From assembly GCF_002723975.1 (NCBI RefSeq), contig NZ_BEWO01000004.1, forward strand, positions 1-64,000: a stretch of 64,000 nucleotides of DNA, written 5' to 3'. This DNA comes from Gluconobacter japonicus (GTDB lineage: Bacteria; Pseudomonadota; Alphaproteobacteria; Acetobacterales; Acetobacteraceae). Both the position numbers and the translations under genes were made by a program. The notes under the pieces are model-generated. The model ran no database searches. It saw nothing but the letters and a program-made list of their open reading frames with translations, and was not told where the DNA came from. This document shows, piece by piece, positions 15,759 to 26,017 of this stretch. Numbering within the stretch: position 1 is the first letter of the stretch; each line of letters opens with the position of its first letter.

Positions 15759-17873
15759 ATGGTGAATGAAACATCTTCGTCCCCCGGATCAACCAATCGT
15801 TGTCGGCACTTAGCCCTTAAGACGACCGGTGGTGTCTTTGGGGTCTTCGCCCTTGGCATCCTCATTCTGGTCATGATCTGGCAGTGGGACTGGTTTGTCC
15901 CTCTTATCAATCGCAAAGCCTCTGATGCGCTCCATAGACCGGTCAGCATTGCTCATCTCCATGTGTCGCCGGGGCTTAGAACCAGCGTTACGGTCGATGA
16001 TCTGAAGATTTCCCAACCCGAAGGGTTCGAAAAGGAAAAGGCAGATTTCGCATCTGCGAAATCCCTGACAGTCAAAGTAGATGTCTGGCGCTATCTGACG
16101 GGACGGGGTCTTTTTATTCCAATCATTCGAATGGATACGCCAACGGGCGATATCGTTTCCCGGATAAACGGCCAGAACAACTATAGCTTCAGCGACACGA
16201 CTGAGAAGACACAAACACAAACGCCATCAAAGCCCATGACCCTACCGGACATTGGCGAAATTGATATTCAGAATGCCGATATCCGGCTGGCGCTCGCACA
16301 GCTCAAGACCGACATGCACGTCTTGATTCACACAACGCCACCACAGAACGGCACCAAGGGTAATGTTGTTGTGGATCTCAAGGGCCGTTACGCCCAAGCG
16401 CCAATTAATGGCCATATCGTTGGAGGCGCCCTGCTCTCCCTGACACAACCCGCAGAGCCTTATCCCATTGATGGGCGCATTGAGAATGGTCCGACTTATG
16501 TCACTCTGAAAGGTACGGTTGATGATCCTCTGCACTTCAAGGGCACGAAGCTAGCACTTCACTTTGCAGGACCGGACATGTCTTTGCTTTATGGTCTGAC
16601 AGGCATACCTATCCCGCATACACCTGCCTACAGCATCACGGGTAATCTCGGTTATTCCGAGAGCGCCATTCGTTTCCAGAAATTTGAAGGCAGGATGGGC
16701 TCGTCCGATATCGGCGGCGACATCAACGTCAACCCGCATCTCAAGCCCCCATTCGTCGAAGCAGCACTCCATTCCCATTCGGTTGATCTGGCCGATCTGG
16801 GAGGGTTCGTTGGTGCCAAAACAGGCGAAGCAAAAAAGACTGCTCCACCCAGCCGCAGCGTTCTACCTGACCAGAAAATCAATGTTCCCAAGCTGAATGC
16901 CGTCAATGCGCATGTCACCTATCACGGTGATCATATCCGCAACAAAGATTGGCCTCTGGACAACATCGATACGGAATTTGCAGTCAAAGATGGTGCTATT
17001 GATCTGAAGCATCTGTCCTTTGCGACGGGTTCGGGAAAAATCAGTGCAACAGCAACGCTGCAACCGACTAAAAACGAACAGTTCCGAACGAAATTCCGTC
17101 TGGATGTGTCGCGTCTGCCCCTATCCCGAATCATGAAGGCTACGGACACCTTCAAGGGTGAAGGGACAATTGGCGGCCATATCACACTCACATCAACCGG
17201 CAATTCCGTCGCGTCTCTGGTTGCCAATGGCGATGGCGGAACCACGCTGGTACTGGATCGCGGTGGCGATGTGACGGCTCTTCTGCCCGACCTTCTGGGC
17301 CTCAAACTGGGCTCTGCCGTTCTTTCCGCACTTGGAATCCCGGACCGATCCAAGCTGGAATGCCTCGTGGCGGACATGCCTCTGGACAACGGTATCCTGA
17401 AAACAAAGTCCCTCCTGCTACAAACAGAAACGACCCGTACGACCGGGACAGGCACAGTCAACTTCCACAATGATACGCTGGATTACGCTGTTACCACGCG
17501 CGCCATCCATCCACAGATCCTCTCTCTACCTGGCGCGGTTCACATTTTTGGCCCTCTTAGCAGCCCCAATATTTTGCCTGGAGCAGAACTGATTGGCCGG
17601 GTTGCTGCCTCTGTAGGACTTGGCGTCCTGTTCCCGCCCGCAGCTTTGATTCCGACGATCCAGCTTGGTGTCGGAGAAGGCTCTGCGTGTGAGCGGGCAG
17701 TTCAGGAAGCCAACACAAATCCGGCTGCTGGAATTGCACCAGGTGAAACGACAGGCGCAGGAGCCAGCAGCGTGCCGCATCCTGAAAAACAAAGCGAAAC
17801 AGGCAAGCCTACAAAACACCTGACACCGTCCCAGGTACGCAAAGCATGGGCACAAAAATCGAAGCCGAAATGA
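15759..17873 (+). CDS. AsmA family protein
   Basis: A 704-residue envelope protein with an N-terminal membrane anchor (about residues 26-46, GVFGVFALGILILVMIW) and a long AsmA-type beta-rich periplasmic region (for example RKASDALHRPVSI and the late LLLQTETTRTTGTGTVNF, the AsmA C-terminal signature). AsmA-like proteins are bridge-type lipid-transfer or outer-membrane biogenesis factors. The start has a GGGGA ribosome binding site eight bases upstream. The C-terminal tail (ending QKSKPK) is low-complexity. It is divergent from the heme oxygenase gene. Confidence 0.85.
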   Translation: MVNETSSSPGSTNRCRHLALKTTGGVFGVFALGILILVMIWQWDWFVPLINRKASDALHRPVSIAHLHVSPGLRTSVTVDDLKISQPEGFEKEKADFASAKSLTVKVDVWRYLTGRGLFIPIIRMDTPTGDIVSRINGQNNYSFSDTTEKTQTQTPSKPMTLPDIGEIDIQNADIRLALAQLKTDMHVLIHTTPPQNGTKGNVVVDLKGRYAQAPINGHIVGGALLSLTQPAEPYPIDGRIENGPTYVTLKGTVDDPLHFKGTKLALHFAGPDMSLLYGLTGIPIPHTPAYSITGNLGYSESAIRFQKFEGRMGSSDIGGDINVNPHLKPPFVEAALHSHSVDLADLGGFVGAKTGEAKKTAPPSRSVLPDQKINVPKLNAVNAHVTYHGDHIRNKDWPLDNIDTEFAVKDGAIDLKHLSFATGSGKISATATLQPTKNEQFRTKFRLDVSRLPLSRIMKATDTFKGEGTIGGHITLTSTGNSVASLVANGDGGTTLVLDRGGDVTALLPDLLGLKLGSAVLSALGIPDRSKLECLVADMPLDNGILKTKSLLLQTETTRTTGTGTVNFHNDTLDYAVTTRAIHPQILSLPGAVHIFGPLSSPNILPGAELIGRVAASVGLGVLFPPAALIPTIQLGVGEGSACERAVQEANTNPAAGIAPGETTGAGASSVPHPEKQSETGKPTKHLTPSQVRKAWAQKSKPK

Positions 17874-17956
17874 AAAAACATCAAGGCCCCATGGCGGAAT
17901 GAGCATTTTTCACTATAGCTGAGCACAATGTTCGTTCCCGCCGGAGTGCCTGATCG

Positions 17957-19288
17957 TTGCTGTCCACACTCGACCGCTGGTTTCATATTTCCGCCCGCGG
18001 CTCCACCGTACCCCGTGAGATCGTTGCTGGTCTGACGGTCTTTGGCGCCATGGCCTATATCGTCGCCGTCAATCCTTCCATCCTGTCCGCCGCAGGGCTG
18101 GACCGGCATGATATGGTCATGACGACCATCGCCGGAGCGGTCGCTGGCACGTTGCTGATGGCGCTCTGGGCGCGGCTACCCATTGCGCTGGCTCCCGCCA
18201 TGAGCAGCAACGTGCTGTTTGCACAGGTTGTGGTTCAGCAGGCGCATGTCAGCCCACGTACAGCCTTTACTGTTGTCCTGTTCAGCGGCCTCTGCTTCAC
18301 AGCGCTCTCTCTCAGCCAGATCAGACAGCGCATCATCCGTGGTTTTCCGCCCTCAATCGTTCTGGGCATCCAAGTCGCACTTGGCGCATTCATCGCCCGT
18401 ATTGGTCTGACGACCGGTGGTATTGCCGTCCCTACTGCACAGGGTCTGACCTTCGGTTCCCTAAGCGATCCATCAGTCCTCCTCAGTATGGCGGGCGTGC
18501 TTCTCTGTGCGGTTCTGGTCGTCCTGCGTGTTCCAGCCGGGCTGCTTCTGGCAATTTCAACCCTGACGATTGCGGGTCTTTTCATCCATACGGACAAGGG
18601 TACGATCACAACTCTGCCTGCGCATGCTGTGGACTGGCCGCATTATCCCACCAATCTCTTCCTGCCTTTTGATTTTGCTGGTTTCTTTTCCCATCTTGGC
18701 CTGCTCATCCCCATCACGCTTTACTTCCTCATCAGCGATTTTTTTGATGCAACGGCCACTATGATGAGCGTGGCTCACCGCGCAGGACTGGATGGAACAC
18801 CGGAGAAGCCAGCGCTGGATCATCGCGCTTTTGCCTCTGATGGTGCTGCCAGCATCATTGGTGCCAGCCTCGGGACCTGTACGGTTTCGGCATATGTAGA
18901 AAGTCTGGCTGGCGTGGAAGCCGGTGGCCGTACAGGGCTGAGCGCACTGGTTGTGGCGCTTCTGTTCGCTGTATCGTCTGTTTTCTGGCCACTGATTACT
19001 GCCATTCCAGCAATCGCAACAGCGCCTGTTCTGGTTCTGGTGGGGCTGAACATGCTCGGAAGCCTGCATCGCGTTGCAGACAATCCGTCCGATGCCATTC
19101 CACCTTTGACGATGCTGCTCATCGCAGGCGTGACCGGCAATTTCATGCTCAGCCTGTCCTGTGGTCTGCTCCTTTATACCGGACTGGCGCTCGCCCTTCG
19201 GGACTTCAAACGTCTGACACCGATCGTTCTTGGCCTTGATGCCGCATTTCTTTTCTACATGGTTCTTCAGAGCCATATGGGCAGCTAA
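17957..19288 (+). CDS. NCS2 (AzgA-like) purine permease
   Basis: A 443-residue multi-pass inner-membrane protein. The N terminus PREIVAGLTVFGAMAYIVAVNP, the ALAPAMSSN segment and later FFDATATMMSVAHRAGL match the AzgA branch of NCS2 transporters, which import adenine, guanine or hypoxanthine; the GMNAYFA of many AzgA proteins is replaced by AMSSNVLFA, so the substrate may differ. The start is TTG, placed directly after an in-frame TGA, and is the only one that keeps the whole first conserved region. Confidence 0.85.
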   Translation: MLSTLDRWFHISARGSTVPREIVAGLTVFGAMAYIVAVNPSILSAAGLDRHDMVMTTIAGAVAGTLLMALWARLPIALAPAMSSNVLFAQVVVQQAHVSPRTAFTVVLFSGLCFTALSLSQIRQRIIRGFPPSIVLGIQVALGAFIARIGLTTGGIAVPTAQGLTFGSLSDPSVLLSMAGVLLCAVLVVLRVPAGLLLAISTLTIAGLFIHTDKGTITTLPAHAVDWPHYPTNLFLPFDFAGFFSHLGLLIPITLYFLISDFFDATATMMSVAHRAGLDGTPEKPALDHRAFASDGAASIIGASLGTCTVSAYVESLAGVEAGGRTGLSALVVALLFAVSSVFWPLITAIPAIATAPVLVLVGLNMLGSLHRVADNPSDAIPPLTMLLIAGVTGNFMLSLSCGLLLYTGLALALRDFKRLTPIVLGLDAAFLFYMVLQSHMGS

Positions 19289-19339
19289 GGACTTTAATCG
19301 GTTTCACTTTAAGCCTTTTTTAAGAAGGGCTGGCCCAAC

Positions 19340-20125
19340 ATGCGCAGCATGAGTGCCAGCCCCCATATTTTTATCGCAACACCCTGCTTCGGCGGATCTG
19401 TTACCCAGTCCTACATGCAGTCCGTCATCGGCTGCATGGCAGAAGCCGCCTCCCAGAATATCCGCCTGACGCTCTCAACGCTGGGAAGCGATGCGCTGAT
19501 TACCAGAGCCAGAAATACGCTTCTGCATCAGTTCATCACCATGACAGATGCAAGCCATTTGCTTTTTATCGACAGCGATATCGGTTTTTCATTTTCGGAT
19601 ATTCAGGCCCTCCTGGCCGCTGACAAACCTGTTATCGGGGGCATATATCCCCTCAAATCCCATTACTGGGATAAGAACACGGAGCGATTTCTCGCATCGG
19701 GCGAACCCCCCGAAACTGCCAGTCTCCGCTATGTTGGAGATTGTGCGGCTCTTTATGAAGAAAAAACGCCTTCAGATGATGTGGCGCAGGTCTCTTATGT
19801 TGGAACAGGCTTCCTTTTATTAACCCGCGCGACCATTCAACGCATGACCGCTGCCTATCCAGAGAGCCGCTATAGACGGATTGATGCTCAACAGAGCGGA
19901 GACCACAGCCCATTTATCCATGAACAAACAGACGCATTCGCTCTCTTCGATTGTATGATCGAACCAGAAACCCGAACCTATCTTTCCGAAGATTATGCCT
20001 TTTGTCGCAGATGGATCGATATTGGCGGAACAGTCTGGATTCACCGTGGACTGATTCTTTCTCACACTGGTCCGGCAACCTTTTGTGGAAATCCTGCAAA
20101 CCGAATATTGCCACTCATCAGATAA
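19340..20125 (+). CDS. glycosyltransferase-like protein (GT-A fold, unassigned)
   Basis: A 261-residue soluble protein. Segments IFIATPCFGGSVTQSYMQS, ITRARNTLLHQF, the DxD-like LLFIDSDIGF and KPVIGGIYPLK are characteristic of a GT-A fold family often annotated as hypothetical or LPS/phage-associated glycosyltransferase. The end contains EDYAFCRRW and an SHTG motif. AAGAAGGG lies ten bases before the chosen ATG; a second ATG is three codons in. It borders a phage lysis relic, so it could be phage-derived cargo. Confidence 0.65.
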   Translation: MRSMSASPHIFIATPCFGGSVTQSYMQSVIGCMAEAASQNIRLTLSTLGSDALITRARNTLLHQFITMTDASHLLFIDSDIGFSFSDIQALLAADKPVIGGIYPLKSHYWDKNTERFLASGEPPETASLRYVGDCAALYEEKTPSDDVAQVSYVGTGFLLLTRATIQRMTAAYPESRYRRIDAQQSGDHSPFIHEQTDAFALFDCMIEPETRTYLSEDYAFCRRWIDIGGTVWIHRGLILSHTGPATFCGNPANRILPLIR

Positions 20126-20256
20126 TTATAAAAACCAATCAAATAAAACCCTTCCGCATAAGCGACGCCACTATTCTGTCATAATAAGGCGGTTTAAGGT
20201 CAGGTCTGCGGTGTCGGGAGCGTGATGCATACAAGTCCCCGGCATCGCTCATTCTT

Positions 20257-20736
20257 CTATGCCTGCAATGCCGCCTTGAAATAGACGGCATTCGCGCCAG
20301 GGTCAGCCGCGCCCAGAACCGTATTATAATGCACCTTATGATAGCGACTGAGGGCATAAGGGTCATTCGCACCCGGCAGAGCCTCCTTCACGCGATAAAA
20401 ACGAATACGAGCCATCGCGCAGGCATATCGCAGGTTTGTAATCATCTGGGCGCTACGGGGCAGATCCGGCGCCAGCATCTCCTCCAGAAGACAACCAAGA
20501 CGTTTTCCCACTGGGAAACGGAGAAAGTTGTTCCAGCAATCGTCATGTGTTGCTGGTTCCATTTGCCACAATCCAAGCGCAGGGCCTCCGCCGACCTGCT
20601 TCAGATACATGCCTCGACTTTCTGCAAGTGCCGTTCCAGTCAGGAGGTTAACAGCCGCTGCTCCTCCGAGTCCAAGACCCGTCAGTGTGGGGTCAACGAC
20701 ACAATGCTTGAGTTGAGCAACATCAAGTCCAGTCAT
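20257..20736 (-). CDS. phage-type lysozyme/transglycosylase-like protein
   Basis: A 159-residue protein with the lysozyme-like pattern LLTGTALAESRGMYLKQ followed by GPALGLWQMEPATHDDCW; the Glu in AESRG would be the catalytic acid. This is typical of SLT-fold endolysins of tailed phages. A holin-like gene lies 12 bases upstream, so the pair looks like a lysis cassette. AGGGGGCGG precedes the start. No other phage gene (terminase, capsid, tail, integrase) is seen nearby. Confidence 0.65.
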   Translation of the reverse strand: MTGLDVAQLKHCVVDPTLTGLGLGGAAAVNLLTGTALAESRGMYLKQVGGGPALGLWQMEPATHDDCWNNFLRFPVGKRLGCLLEEMLAPDLPRSAQMITNLRYACAMARIRFYRVKEALPGANDPYALSRYHKVHYNTVLGAADPGANAVYFKAALQA

Positions 20737-20748
20737 GATACCGCCCCC

Positions 20749-21093
20749 TCAATGCGTACTCAGGGACAGGGCAAAATGCACCATTCCTGTGCCAAGAATA
20801 GATGTCGCCAATGTCACAAGAGCCGTCAGAACCGCACGTCCACCGATCAGACGGTCCAATTTTCCATTCACAATCCTGTTACCGTCATCCATCTTGGTCT
20901 CAAGAGATTTCATCTGGTTACGAAGAGAACTGATCTCCTGACGCATTTCTGTCCGCAGTTGCTCATACCGATCAGACAATCCTCCAGCCACGGTTTCCAA
21001 CCGCAGAACCCGGTCTTCCAGAACCCGCAACGTATAGGCGCGGCGCTCATTTCCCTCAGAAACCGATGGGCTCTCGCACACCTGCTTTTCCAT
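20749..21093 (-). CDS. holin-like protein with coiled coil and C-terminal membrane helix
   Basis: A 114-residue protein: a charged coiled coil (about 15-75, with VLEDRVLRLETVAGGLSDRY and MRQEISSLRNQMKSLETKM) and one hydrophobic segment near the C terminus (LTALVTLATSILGTGMVHFAL). This layout is seen in phage hemolysin XhlA-like holin partners. The start has TTGGAG eight bases upstream, so I reject the longer open frame. It precedes the lysozyme-like gene and is probably cotranscribed with it. Confidence 0.6.
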   Translation of the reverse strand: MEKQVCESPSVSEGNERRAYTLRVLEDRVLRLETVAGGLSDRYEQLRTEMRQEISSLRNQMKSLETKMDDGNRIVNGKLDRLIGGRAVLTALVTLATSILGTGMVHFALSLSTH

Positions 21094-21230
21094 ACATTCT
21101 CCAAAAACAGAAAAAGCGCCCCGAAGGACGCTTTGTGGCATTAAGCCACAAATATAGAAAAATCCTCACATTCCAGCAACGGAAAAACGATCTCTTGGCC
21201 CGCGATCCATGCCGAGGCATAACGGACACC

Positions 21231-21485
21231 ATGACATTACCTCCGACGGAGACCCTGCTGGACCTGCGCGGTCTCGCCTGCCCCATGCCTGTTCTCAAGG
21301 CGAACCGTGCGCTCCGCGACATGACGCCCGGCGCACGCCTTCGCATTCTGGCGACAGATCGCGCCTCGGTGGCAGATTTCCAGTCCTACTGCCGTGAAAC
21401 AGGACATGCCCTCGTCGCCTTTACCGAAAGCGCAGGCGTCCTGTCCTTCGTCATCCGCAGGCGTGCAGAAACGCAACCCTCCTGA
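21231..21485 (+). CDS. TusA/SirA-family sulfur-carrier-like protein
   Basis: An 84-residue protein of the TusA (SirA/YedF) family. The signature LDLRGLACPMPVLKAN places the sulfur-accepting Cys at residue 17 in CPxP. Family members relay persulfide sulfur for tRNA thiolation or molybdenum cofactor synthesis. The ATG follows an ACGGACACC stretch; longer open frame upstream overlaps the holin-like gene and is rejected. xseB starts 97 bases downstream. Confidence 0.88.
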   Translation: MTLPPTETLLDLRGLACPMPVLKANRALRDMTPGARLRILATDRASVADFQSYCRETGHALVAFTESAGVLSFVIRRRAETQPS

Positions 21486-21582
21486 GGAAACTCCCCCGTT
21501 CCCATGCACAGGGCTGGCAAAAGCTGTCATCTGGCTGTAATCCCTCGCTACCTTGTTTCCAAAACATGTCCTGAGGCTTTCC

Positions 21583-21834
21583 ATGCCCGAACCTATTGAT
21601 GCCATGTCTTTCGAAGAGGCTCTCTCCGAGCTGGAGCGGATCGTCCGTGGCCTTGAGGGCGGACAGATGAAGCTTGAAGACGCCATTTCAGCCTATGAAC
21701 GCGGTGCTGCCCTGCGCAAACACTGTGATGCAAAGCTGGGAGAGGCCGAAATGCGTGTGCGTGCCATCGTGCAGAACGATGACGGCAGCACAGGCACGGA
21801 GCCTCTTGCCGATACCGGAGAGACCGGCCGATGA
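21583..21834 (+). CDS. xseB: exodeoxyribonuclease VII small subunit
   Basis: An 83-residue XseB with the family core MSFEEALSELERIVRGLEGG and LEDAISAYERGAALRKHC. It joins XseA to form exonuclease VII, which degrades single-stranded DNA to oligonucleotides. Its stop overlaps the ispA start (ATGA), the usual xseB-ispA-dxs order. The chosen ATG gives MPEPIDAMSF; starting at the later Met of MSFEEA is possible. xseA is not in the window. Confidence 0.93.
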   Translation: MPEPIDAMSFEEALSELERIVRGLEGGQMKLEDAISAYERGAALRKHCDAKLGEAEMRVRAIVQNDDGSTGTEPLADTGETGR

Positions 21835-22736
21835 GTGCCACCACCACGTCCACCTCCCTCAAGGAGGCTCTCGCCCACGCCTGCACGGATATTGAAGCGA
21901 CAATCGACGCTCTGCTCCCAATGGTCCCGGGTGACGAATCCGTTCTTCTCGAAGCCATGCGCTACGCCTCCCTCGGCGGCGGCAAGCGTCTGCGCGGCTT
22001 TCTGGCCGTAGAAGTTGCTTCCCTGTTTGGAGCGGATCGTCGGGCCGCACTGCGCGTTGCGGCGTCCGTCGAGATGCTGCACGCCTACTCGCTGGTGCAT
22101 GACGATCTCCCTTCCATGGATGACGATGATCTGCGCCGCGGACAGCCCTCAACGCACCGCCAGTTTGACGAAGCGATTGCAATTCTTGCGGGCGATGCCC
22201 TCCAGACACGCGCGTTCGAAATCCTCGTTGAACCTGAAACCAGCCCGGATGCCACAATCCGCGCCAATCTGGCCCTCGCTCTGGCCCGTGCTTCCGGCGC
22301 GGCCGGCATGGTCGGTGGTCAGGTCGTGGATATTCGCGGTGAAGGCCGCGCCCTGCCGCTGAACGACGTCCGCCGCCTTCACGCTCTGAAGACAGGCGCC
22401 CTGATCCGATACGCAGCCGAGTCTGGCGCCATTCTGGCTGGTGTGAACGATGAACGCCGGGACGCCATCGTCGCTTATGGTCGTGATCTTGGAACGGCTT
22501 TTCAGGTCGCTGACGATGTTCTGGACACGACCGCAAGCGCCGAGGAACTCGGCAAGACTGCTGGCAAGGATGAAGCCAGCGGAAAATCAACCTATGTCTC
22601 CCTGCTCGGCATTGACGGAGCCCGCGCCGAGGCCCGCCGCCTGAGCGATCAGGCCCGGGAGGCCCTTTCATCTTTCGGCGCACAGGCCGCAGCCCTCAGG
22701 GCCCTTGCAGACTACGTCGTCGAGCGCAGGAACTGA
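21831..22736 (+). CDS. ispA: polyprenyl (farnesyl/geranyl) diphosphate synthase
   Basis: A 301-residue trans-isoprenyl diphosphate synthase. The first Asp-rich motif is [15 protein letters not shown] and the second is [18 protein letters not shown] provides the diphosphate-binding residues. It condenses IPP and DMAPP to farnesyl (or geranyl) diphosphate for ubiquinone, undecaprenyl carrier and hopanoid synthesis. It overlaps xseB by four bases and dxs begins four bases after it, so all are one operon. Confidence 0.93.
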   Translation: MSATTTSTSLKEALAHACTDIEATIDALLPMVPGDESVLLEAMRYASLGGGKRLRGFLAVEVASLFGADRRAALRVAASVEMLHAYSLVHDDLPSMDDDDLRRGQPSTHRQFDEAIAILAGDALQTRAFEILVEPETSPDATIRANLALALARASGAAGMVGGQVVDIRGEGRALPLNDVRRLHALKTGALIRYAAESGAILAGVNDERRDAIVAYGRDLGTAFQVADDVLDTTASAEELGKTAGKDEASGKSTYVSLLGIDGARAEARRLSDQAREALSSFGAQAAALRALADYVVERRN

Positions 22737-22740
22737 TTTC

Positions 22741-24723
22741 ATGAGCAACCCGTCTTCTACGATTCCTACTTACGGCCGCTATCCGGTTCTGGACCGCGTA
22801 ACGCTGCCATCAGACATGCGGAATCTTTCCGTCGATCAGCTCAAGCAGCTTGCTGACGAACTGCGCTCAGAAACGGTTGACGCCGTTTCCACGACCGGCG
22901 GCCATCTTGGTGCGTCGCTTGGCGTCGTCGAACTGACCGTCGCGCTGCACGCCGTATTCAACACGCCTGATGACCGGATCATCTGGGATGTTGGCCATCA
23001 GGCGTACCCGCACAAAATCCTGACGGGCCGTCGTGATCGCATCCGTACGCTGCGTCAGCCAGAAGGTCTGTCCGGTTTCACCCGTCGTGCGGAAAGCGAA
23101 TACGACCCGTTCGGTGCAGCACATTCCTCCACATCCATTTCCGCCGGTCTCGGCATGGCTGTGGCCCATCATCTTCACGCCGAAAAAGATCCGAGCTACC
23201 ACGAACGCAACGTGATTGCGGTCATCGGTGACGGTTCCATTTCTGCTGGCATGGCTTACGAAGCCATGAACAACGCCGCCGTTGCAGGACCAGGCGCAAA
23301 CCGCCTGATCGTAGTGCTGAACGACAACGAAATGTCGATCGCCCCCCCGGTCGGTTCAATGTCGAACTACCTGTCGCGCCTGATGTCCTCACGCCAGTTC
23401 TTCGGCCTGAGGGATCTGGCTGGCAAGGTCGCTAAACGCCTACCGGGCAAGATCGAGCGTACAGCCAAGCGCGCCGAAGAATATGCCCGTGGCATGATCA
23501 CTGGCGGCACGCTGTTTGAAGAACTCGGGTTCTATTATGTCGGCCCGGTTGACGGCCATGACATGAGCCAGCTTGTTCCCATCCTGCGCAACCTCCGTGA
23601 TGCGGACGATCAGGGACCGATCCTGCTCCACATCATCACGGAAAAGGGTCGTGGCTATAAGCCTGCCGAAGCTGCAGGTGACAAGTACCATGCCGTCAGC
23701 AAGTTCAATGTTGTGACGGGTGAGCAGAAGAAGGCACCAGCTGGTCCGCCAAGCTATACGTCCGTTTTCAGCCGCGAACTAATGCGCCGCGCCAAGACCG
23801 ACGACAAGCTCGTCACAGTCACGGCTGCCATGCCGTCCGGCACCGGCCTGACAGCTTTCGCAAAAGCCTATCCTGACCGTTTCTTCGACGTCGGCATTGC
23901 AGAGCAGCACGCCGTCACTTTTGCCGCCGGTATCGCCTCCGAAGGTCTGCGTCCGTTCTGCGCAATCTATTCGACGTTCCTTCAGCGCGCCTACGATCAG
24001 GTCGTCCATGACGTTGCTCTGCAGAACCTGCCAGTTCGCTTTGCGATCGACCGCGCAGGTCTCGTTGGCGCTGACGGCGCAACGCATGCTGGTTCTTTCG
24101 ACCTGAACTATCTGTGCTGTCTGCCGAACATGGTCGTCATGGCACCGTCTGACGAAATCGAACTGCTCCATGCGACCGCCACGGCCTGCGAATACGATGC
24201 TGGCCCGATCGCTTTCCGTTACCCGCGCGGCAGCGGCATTGGTCTGGACCTTCCTGAAAAAGGAGAAGTTCTGGAAATCGGTAAGGGTCGTATCGTTCGC
24301 GAGTCCCGTCAGGCTCCGGGCACACGTTCCGGTGTCGCCATCCTGTCGCTGGGAACCCGTCTGCACGAATCCCTTCGCGCAGCAGACCAGCTTGCCGCAC
24401 AGGGCGTCGCCGTAACAGTCGCAGATGCACGCTTCGCCAAGCCGATCGACACCAAGCTGGTAGACGATCTGGTGGCCCAGCATGACGTGCTGATCACGTT
24501 GGAAGAAGGCGCTATCGGCGGCTTTAGCAGCCTGGTCGTTCAGCATCTTGCTGAAACCGGCAAGCTGGATACGGTGAAGTTCCGCCCGATGGCACTACCA
24601 GACAAATACATCGACCATAACAACCCGGACGTTCAGTACGACGAAGCTGGGCTGACGGCTCCGCACATTGTGCGCACCGCCGCTGCAGCGCTGGGCGTTG
24701 AAGTCGCCCAGCAGTCCGCCTGA
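22741..24723 (+). CDS. dxs: 1-deoxy-D-xylulose-5-phosphate synthase
   Basis: A 660-residue TPP enzyme that makes DXP from pyruvate and glyceraldehyde 3-phosphate, the entry step of the MEP pathway. Visible motifs are [28 protein letters not shown], the TPP motif [16 protein letters not shown], and in the second domain [16 protein letters not shown] and [15 protein letters not shown]. Length is slightly above the usual 620-640. It lies four bases from ispA and four from tlyA. Confidence 0.96.
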   Translation: MSNPSSTIPTYGRYPVLDRVTLPSDMRNLSVDQLKQLADELRSETVDAVSTTGGHLGASLGVVELTVALHAVFNTPDDRIIWDVGHQAYPHKILTGRRDRIRTLRQPEGLSGFTRRAESEYDPFGAAHSSTSISAGLGMAVAHHLHAEKDPSYHERNVIAVIGDGSISAGMAYEAMNNAAVAGPGANRLIVVLNDNEMSIAPPVGSMSNYLSRLMSSRQFFGLRDLAGKVAKRLPGKIERTAKRAEEYARGMITGGTLFEELGFYYVGPVDGHDMSQLVPILRNLRDADDQGPILLHIITEKGRGYKPAEAAGDKYHAVSKFNVVTGEQKKAPAGPPSYTSVFSRELMRRAKTDDKLVTVTAAMPSGTGLTAFAKAYPDRFFDVGIAEQHAVTFAAGIASEGLRPFCAIYSTFLQRAYDQVVHDVALQNLPVRFAIDRAGLVGADGATHAGSFDLNYLCCLPNMVVMAPSDEIELLHATATACEYDAGPIAFRYPRGSGIGLDLPEKGEVLEIGKGRIVRESRQAPGTRSGVAILSLGTRLHESLRAADQLAAQGVAVTVADARFAKPIDTKLVDDLVAQHDVLITLEEGAIGGFSSLVVQHLAETGKLDTVKFRPMALPDKYIDHNNPDVQYDEAGLTAPHIVRTAAAALGVEVAQQSA

Positions 24724-24726
24724 TCC

Positions 24727-25482
24727 ATGGCCAAACGCCGCGCAGACCAGCTCCTCGTTGATCGGGGGCTGGTCGAAAGCCGGACCCGCGCCCAGGCCCT
24801 CATCATGGCGGGTCTGGCCTATAATGGGGACAGGCGCATCGCGAAAGCTGGTGACCAGATTCCCGAAGATGCTCCCTTATCCCTCAAAGGGCAGGATCAT
24901 CCCTGGGTCTCGCGCGGTGGTCTAAAGCTCATTCATGGCATCGAGCATTTCGGGCTGGACCCGAAAGGCCGTATCGCGATTGATGTCGGTGCCTCGACAG
25001 GCGGCTTTACAGATGTTCTGCTGACCCATGGCGCCAGCAAGGTCTATGCCGTCGACGTCGGGCACGGTCAGCTTTCATGGAAGATCCGCTCCGACGAGCG
25101 GGTCGTCGTCATGGAAAAGACGAATGCCCGCGCCCTCACGGCGGAGCAAATCCCAGAACTGGCCGGCATTGTCGTCTGTGACGCAAGTTTCATCGGCCTC
25201 AAGACAGTTCTTCCCGCCGCTCTGGCTCTTACAACGTCTGACGCATGGGCCATTGCGCTGATCAAGCCTCAGTTCGAAGCTGGTCGCGGAGAAGTGGGGG
25301 CAAAAGGTGTGGTGCGAGATCCTGCCGTCCATGATCGTGTCTGCGCCGAAATCCGGGACTGGTTTGCCTTACTCCCCGGCTGGGAAGTCCTTGGAATCGA
25401 AGCCAGCCCGATTACTGGCCCCGAAGGCAATCGGGAATTTCTTATTGCAGCCTGCCGCACGGAAACCCCAGCCGACGCCTGA
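24727..25482 (+). CDS. tlyA: TlyA-family 16S/23S rRNA methyltransferase
   Basis: A 251-residue protein with an N-terminal S4 RNA-binding domain (RADQLLVDRGLVESRTRAQALI) and a FtsJ-type methyltransferase domain (IDVGASTGGFTDVLL, VYAVDVGHGQLSWK, KPQFEAGRGEVG). TlyA proteins 2'-O-methylate rRNA; some are annotated as hemolysins. It is the last gene of the xseB-ispA-dxs operon, an order widespread in proteobacteria, and its 3' end overlaps the convergent TetR gene by 41 bases. Confidence 0.9.
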   Translation: MAKRRADQLLVDRGLVESRTRAQALIMAGLAYNGDRRIAKAGDQIPEDAPLSLKGQDHPWVSRGGLKLIHGIEHFGLDPKGRIAIDVGASTGGFTDVLLTHGASKVYAVDVGHGQLSWKIRSDERVVVMEKTNARALTAEQIPELAGIVVCDASFIGLKTVLPAALALTTSDAWAIALIKPQFEAGRGEVGAKGVVRDPAVHDRVCAEIRDWFALLPGWEVLGIEASPITGPEGNREFLIAACRTETPADA

Positions 25483-26017
25483 ATGACTGCATCCGACGCA
25501 GGAAAATTCCTGCATCGGATTGCGCGTGTGCCAGAACCAGAGCCCCTTGAATCCCACTGACAATCTCTTCTGCAAGATCAGTGGCTTCCTCCTGCGGCTT
25601 TCCAGATTTGTAAATCGCTGAAGCCAGAGCAGTCTGCCAGTCAGAAAAATAAGCCTGAATCTGTGTCCCGAACGGGGTGTCCCCATCCAATGCCATAAGG
25701 CCCATCAGGCAAATTCTCTGACCTGATTGGAAATACTGTTCCGTACTCCGAAACATGCGCTCAATTCCCGCCGACGGGTTTTCAGTTTCTTCAAGTGGTA
25801 CAAAAATTTCTGTCTCAAACCATCGTTGGATATGAGCCAGCACTTCGGCGATCATTTGCTCTTTCCCATGCGGGAAAAGGTTATAAAGACTCCCCTTTCC
25901 CAGCCCGGTTGCGGTGGTCAAACGACTAAGAGAAGTCCCCTCATATCCATGACGCCGGAAGACCTCAGCAATTGCCTGAAGAACTGGATCACGGTCCCGA
26001 CGGGAAGAAGTCGTCAC
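25442..26017 (-). CDS. TetR/AcrR family transcriptional regulator
   Basis: A 191-residue one-component repressor. The helix-turn-helix lies in residues 8-55 ([40 protein letters not shown]), and the ligand-binding domain follows (for example [16 protein letters not shown], a YcdC/AcuR-like segment). It is the second gene of a pair with DUF1348, overlapping it by four bases. A perfect 20-base palindrome at 26515-26534 just upstream of the pair is the probable operator, giving autoregulation. Confidence 0.88.
   Translation of the reverse strand: MTTSSRRDRDPVLQAIAEVFRRHGYEGTSLSRLTTATGLGKGSLYNLFPHGKEQMIAEVLAHIQRWFETEIFVPLEETENPSAGIERMFRSTEQYFQSGQRICLMGLMALDGDTPFGTQIQAYFSDWQTALASAIYKSGKPQEEATDLAEEIVSGIQGALVLAHAQSDAGIFLRRMQSFRRRLGFPCGRLQ

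Noticed and set aside
20257-21093. Complete prophage
   Set aside because: Only two lysis-type genes are present; no integrase, terminase, capsid or att repeats seen.
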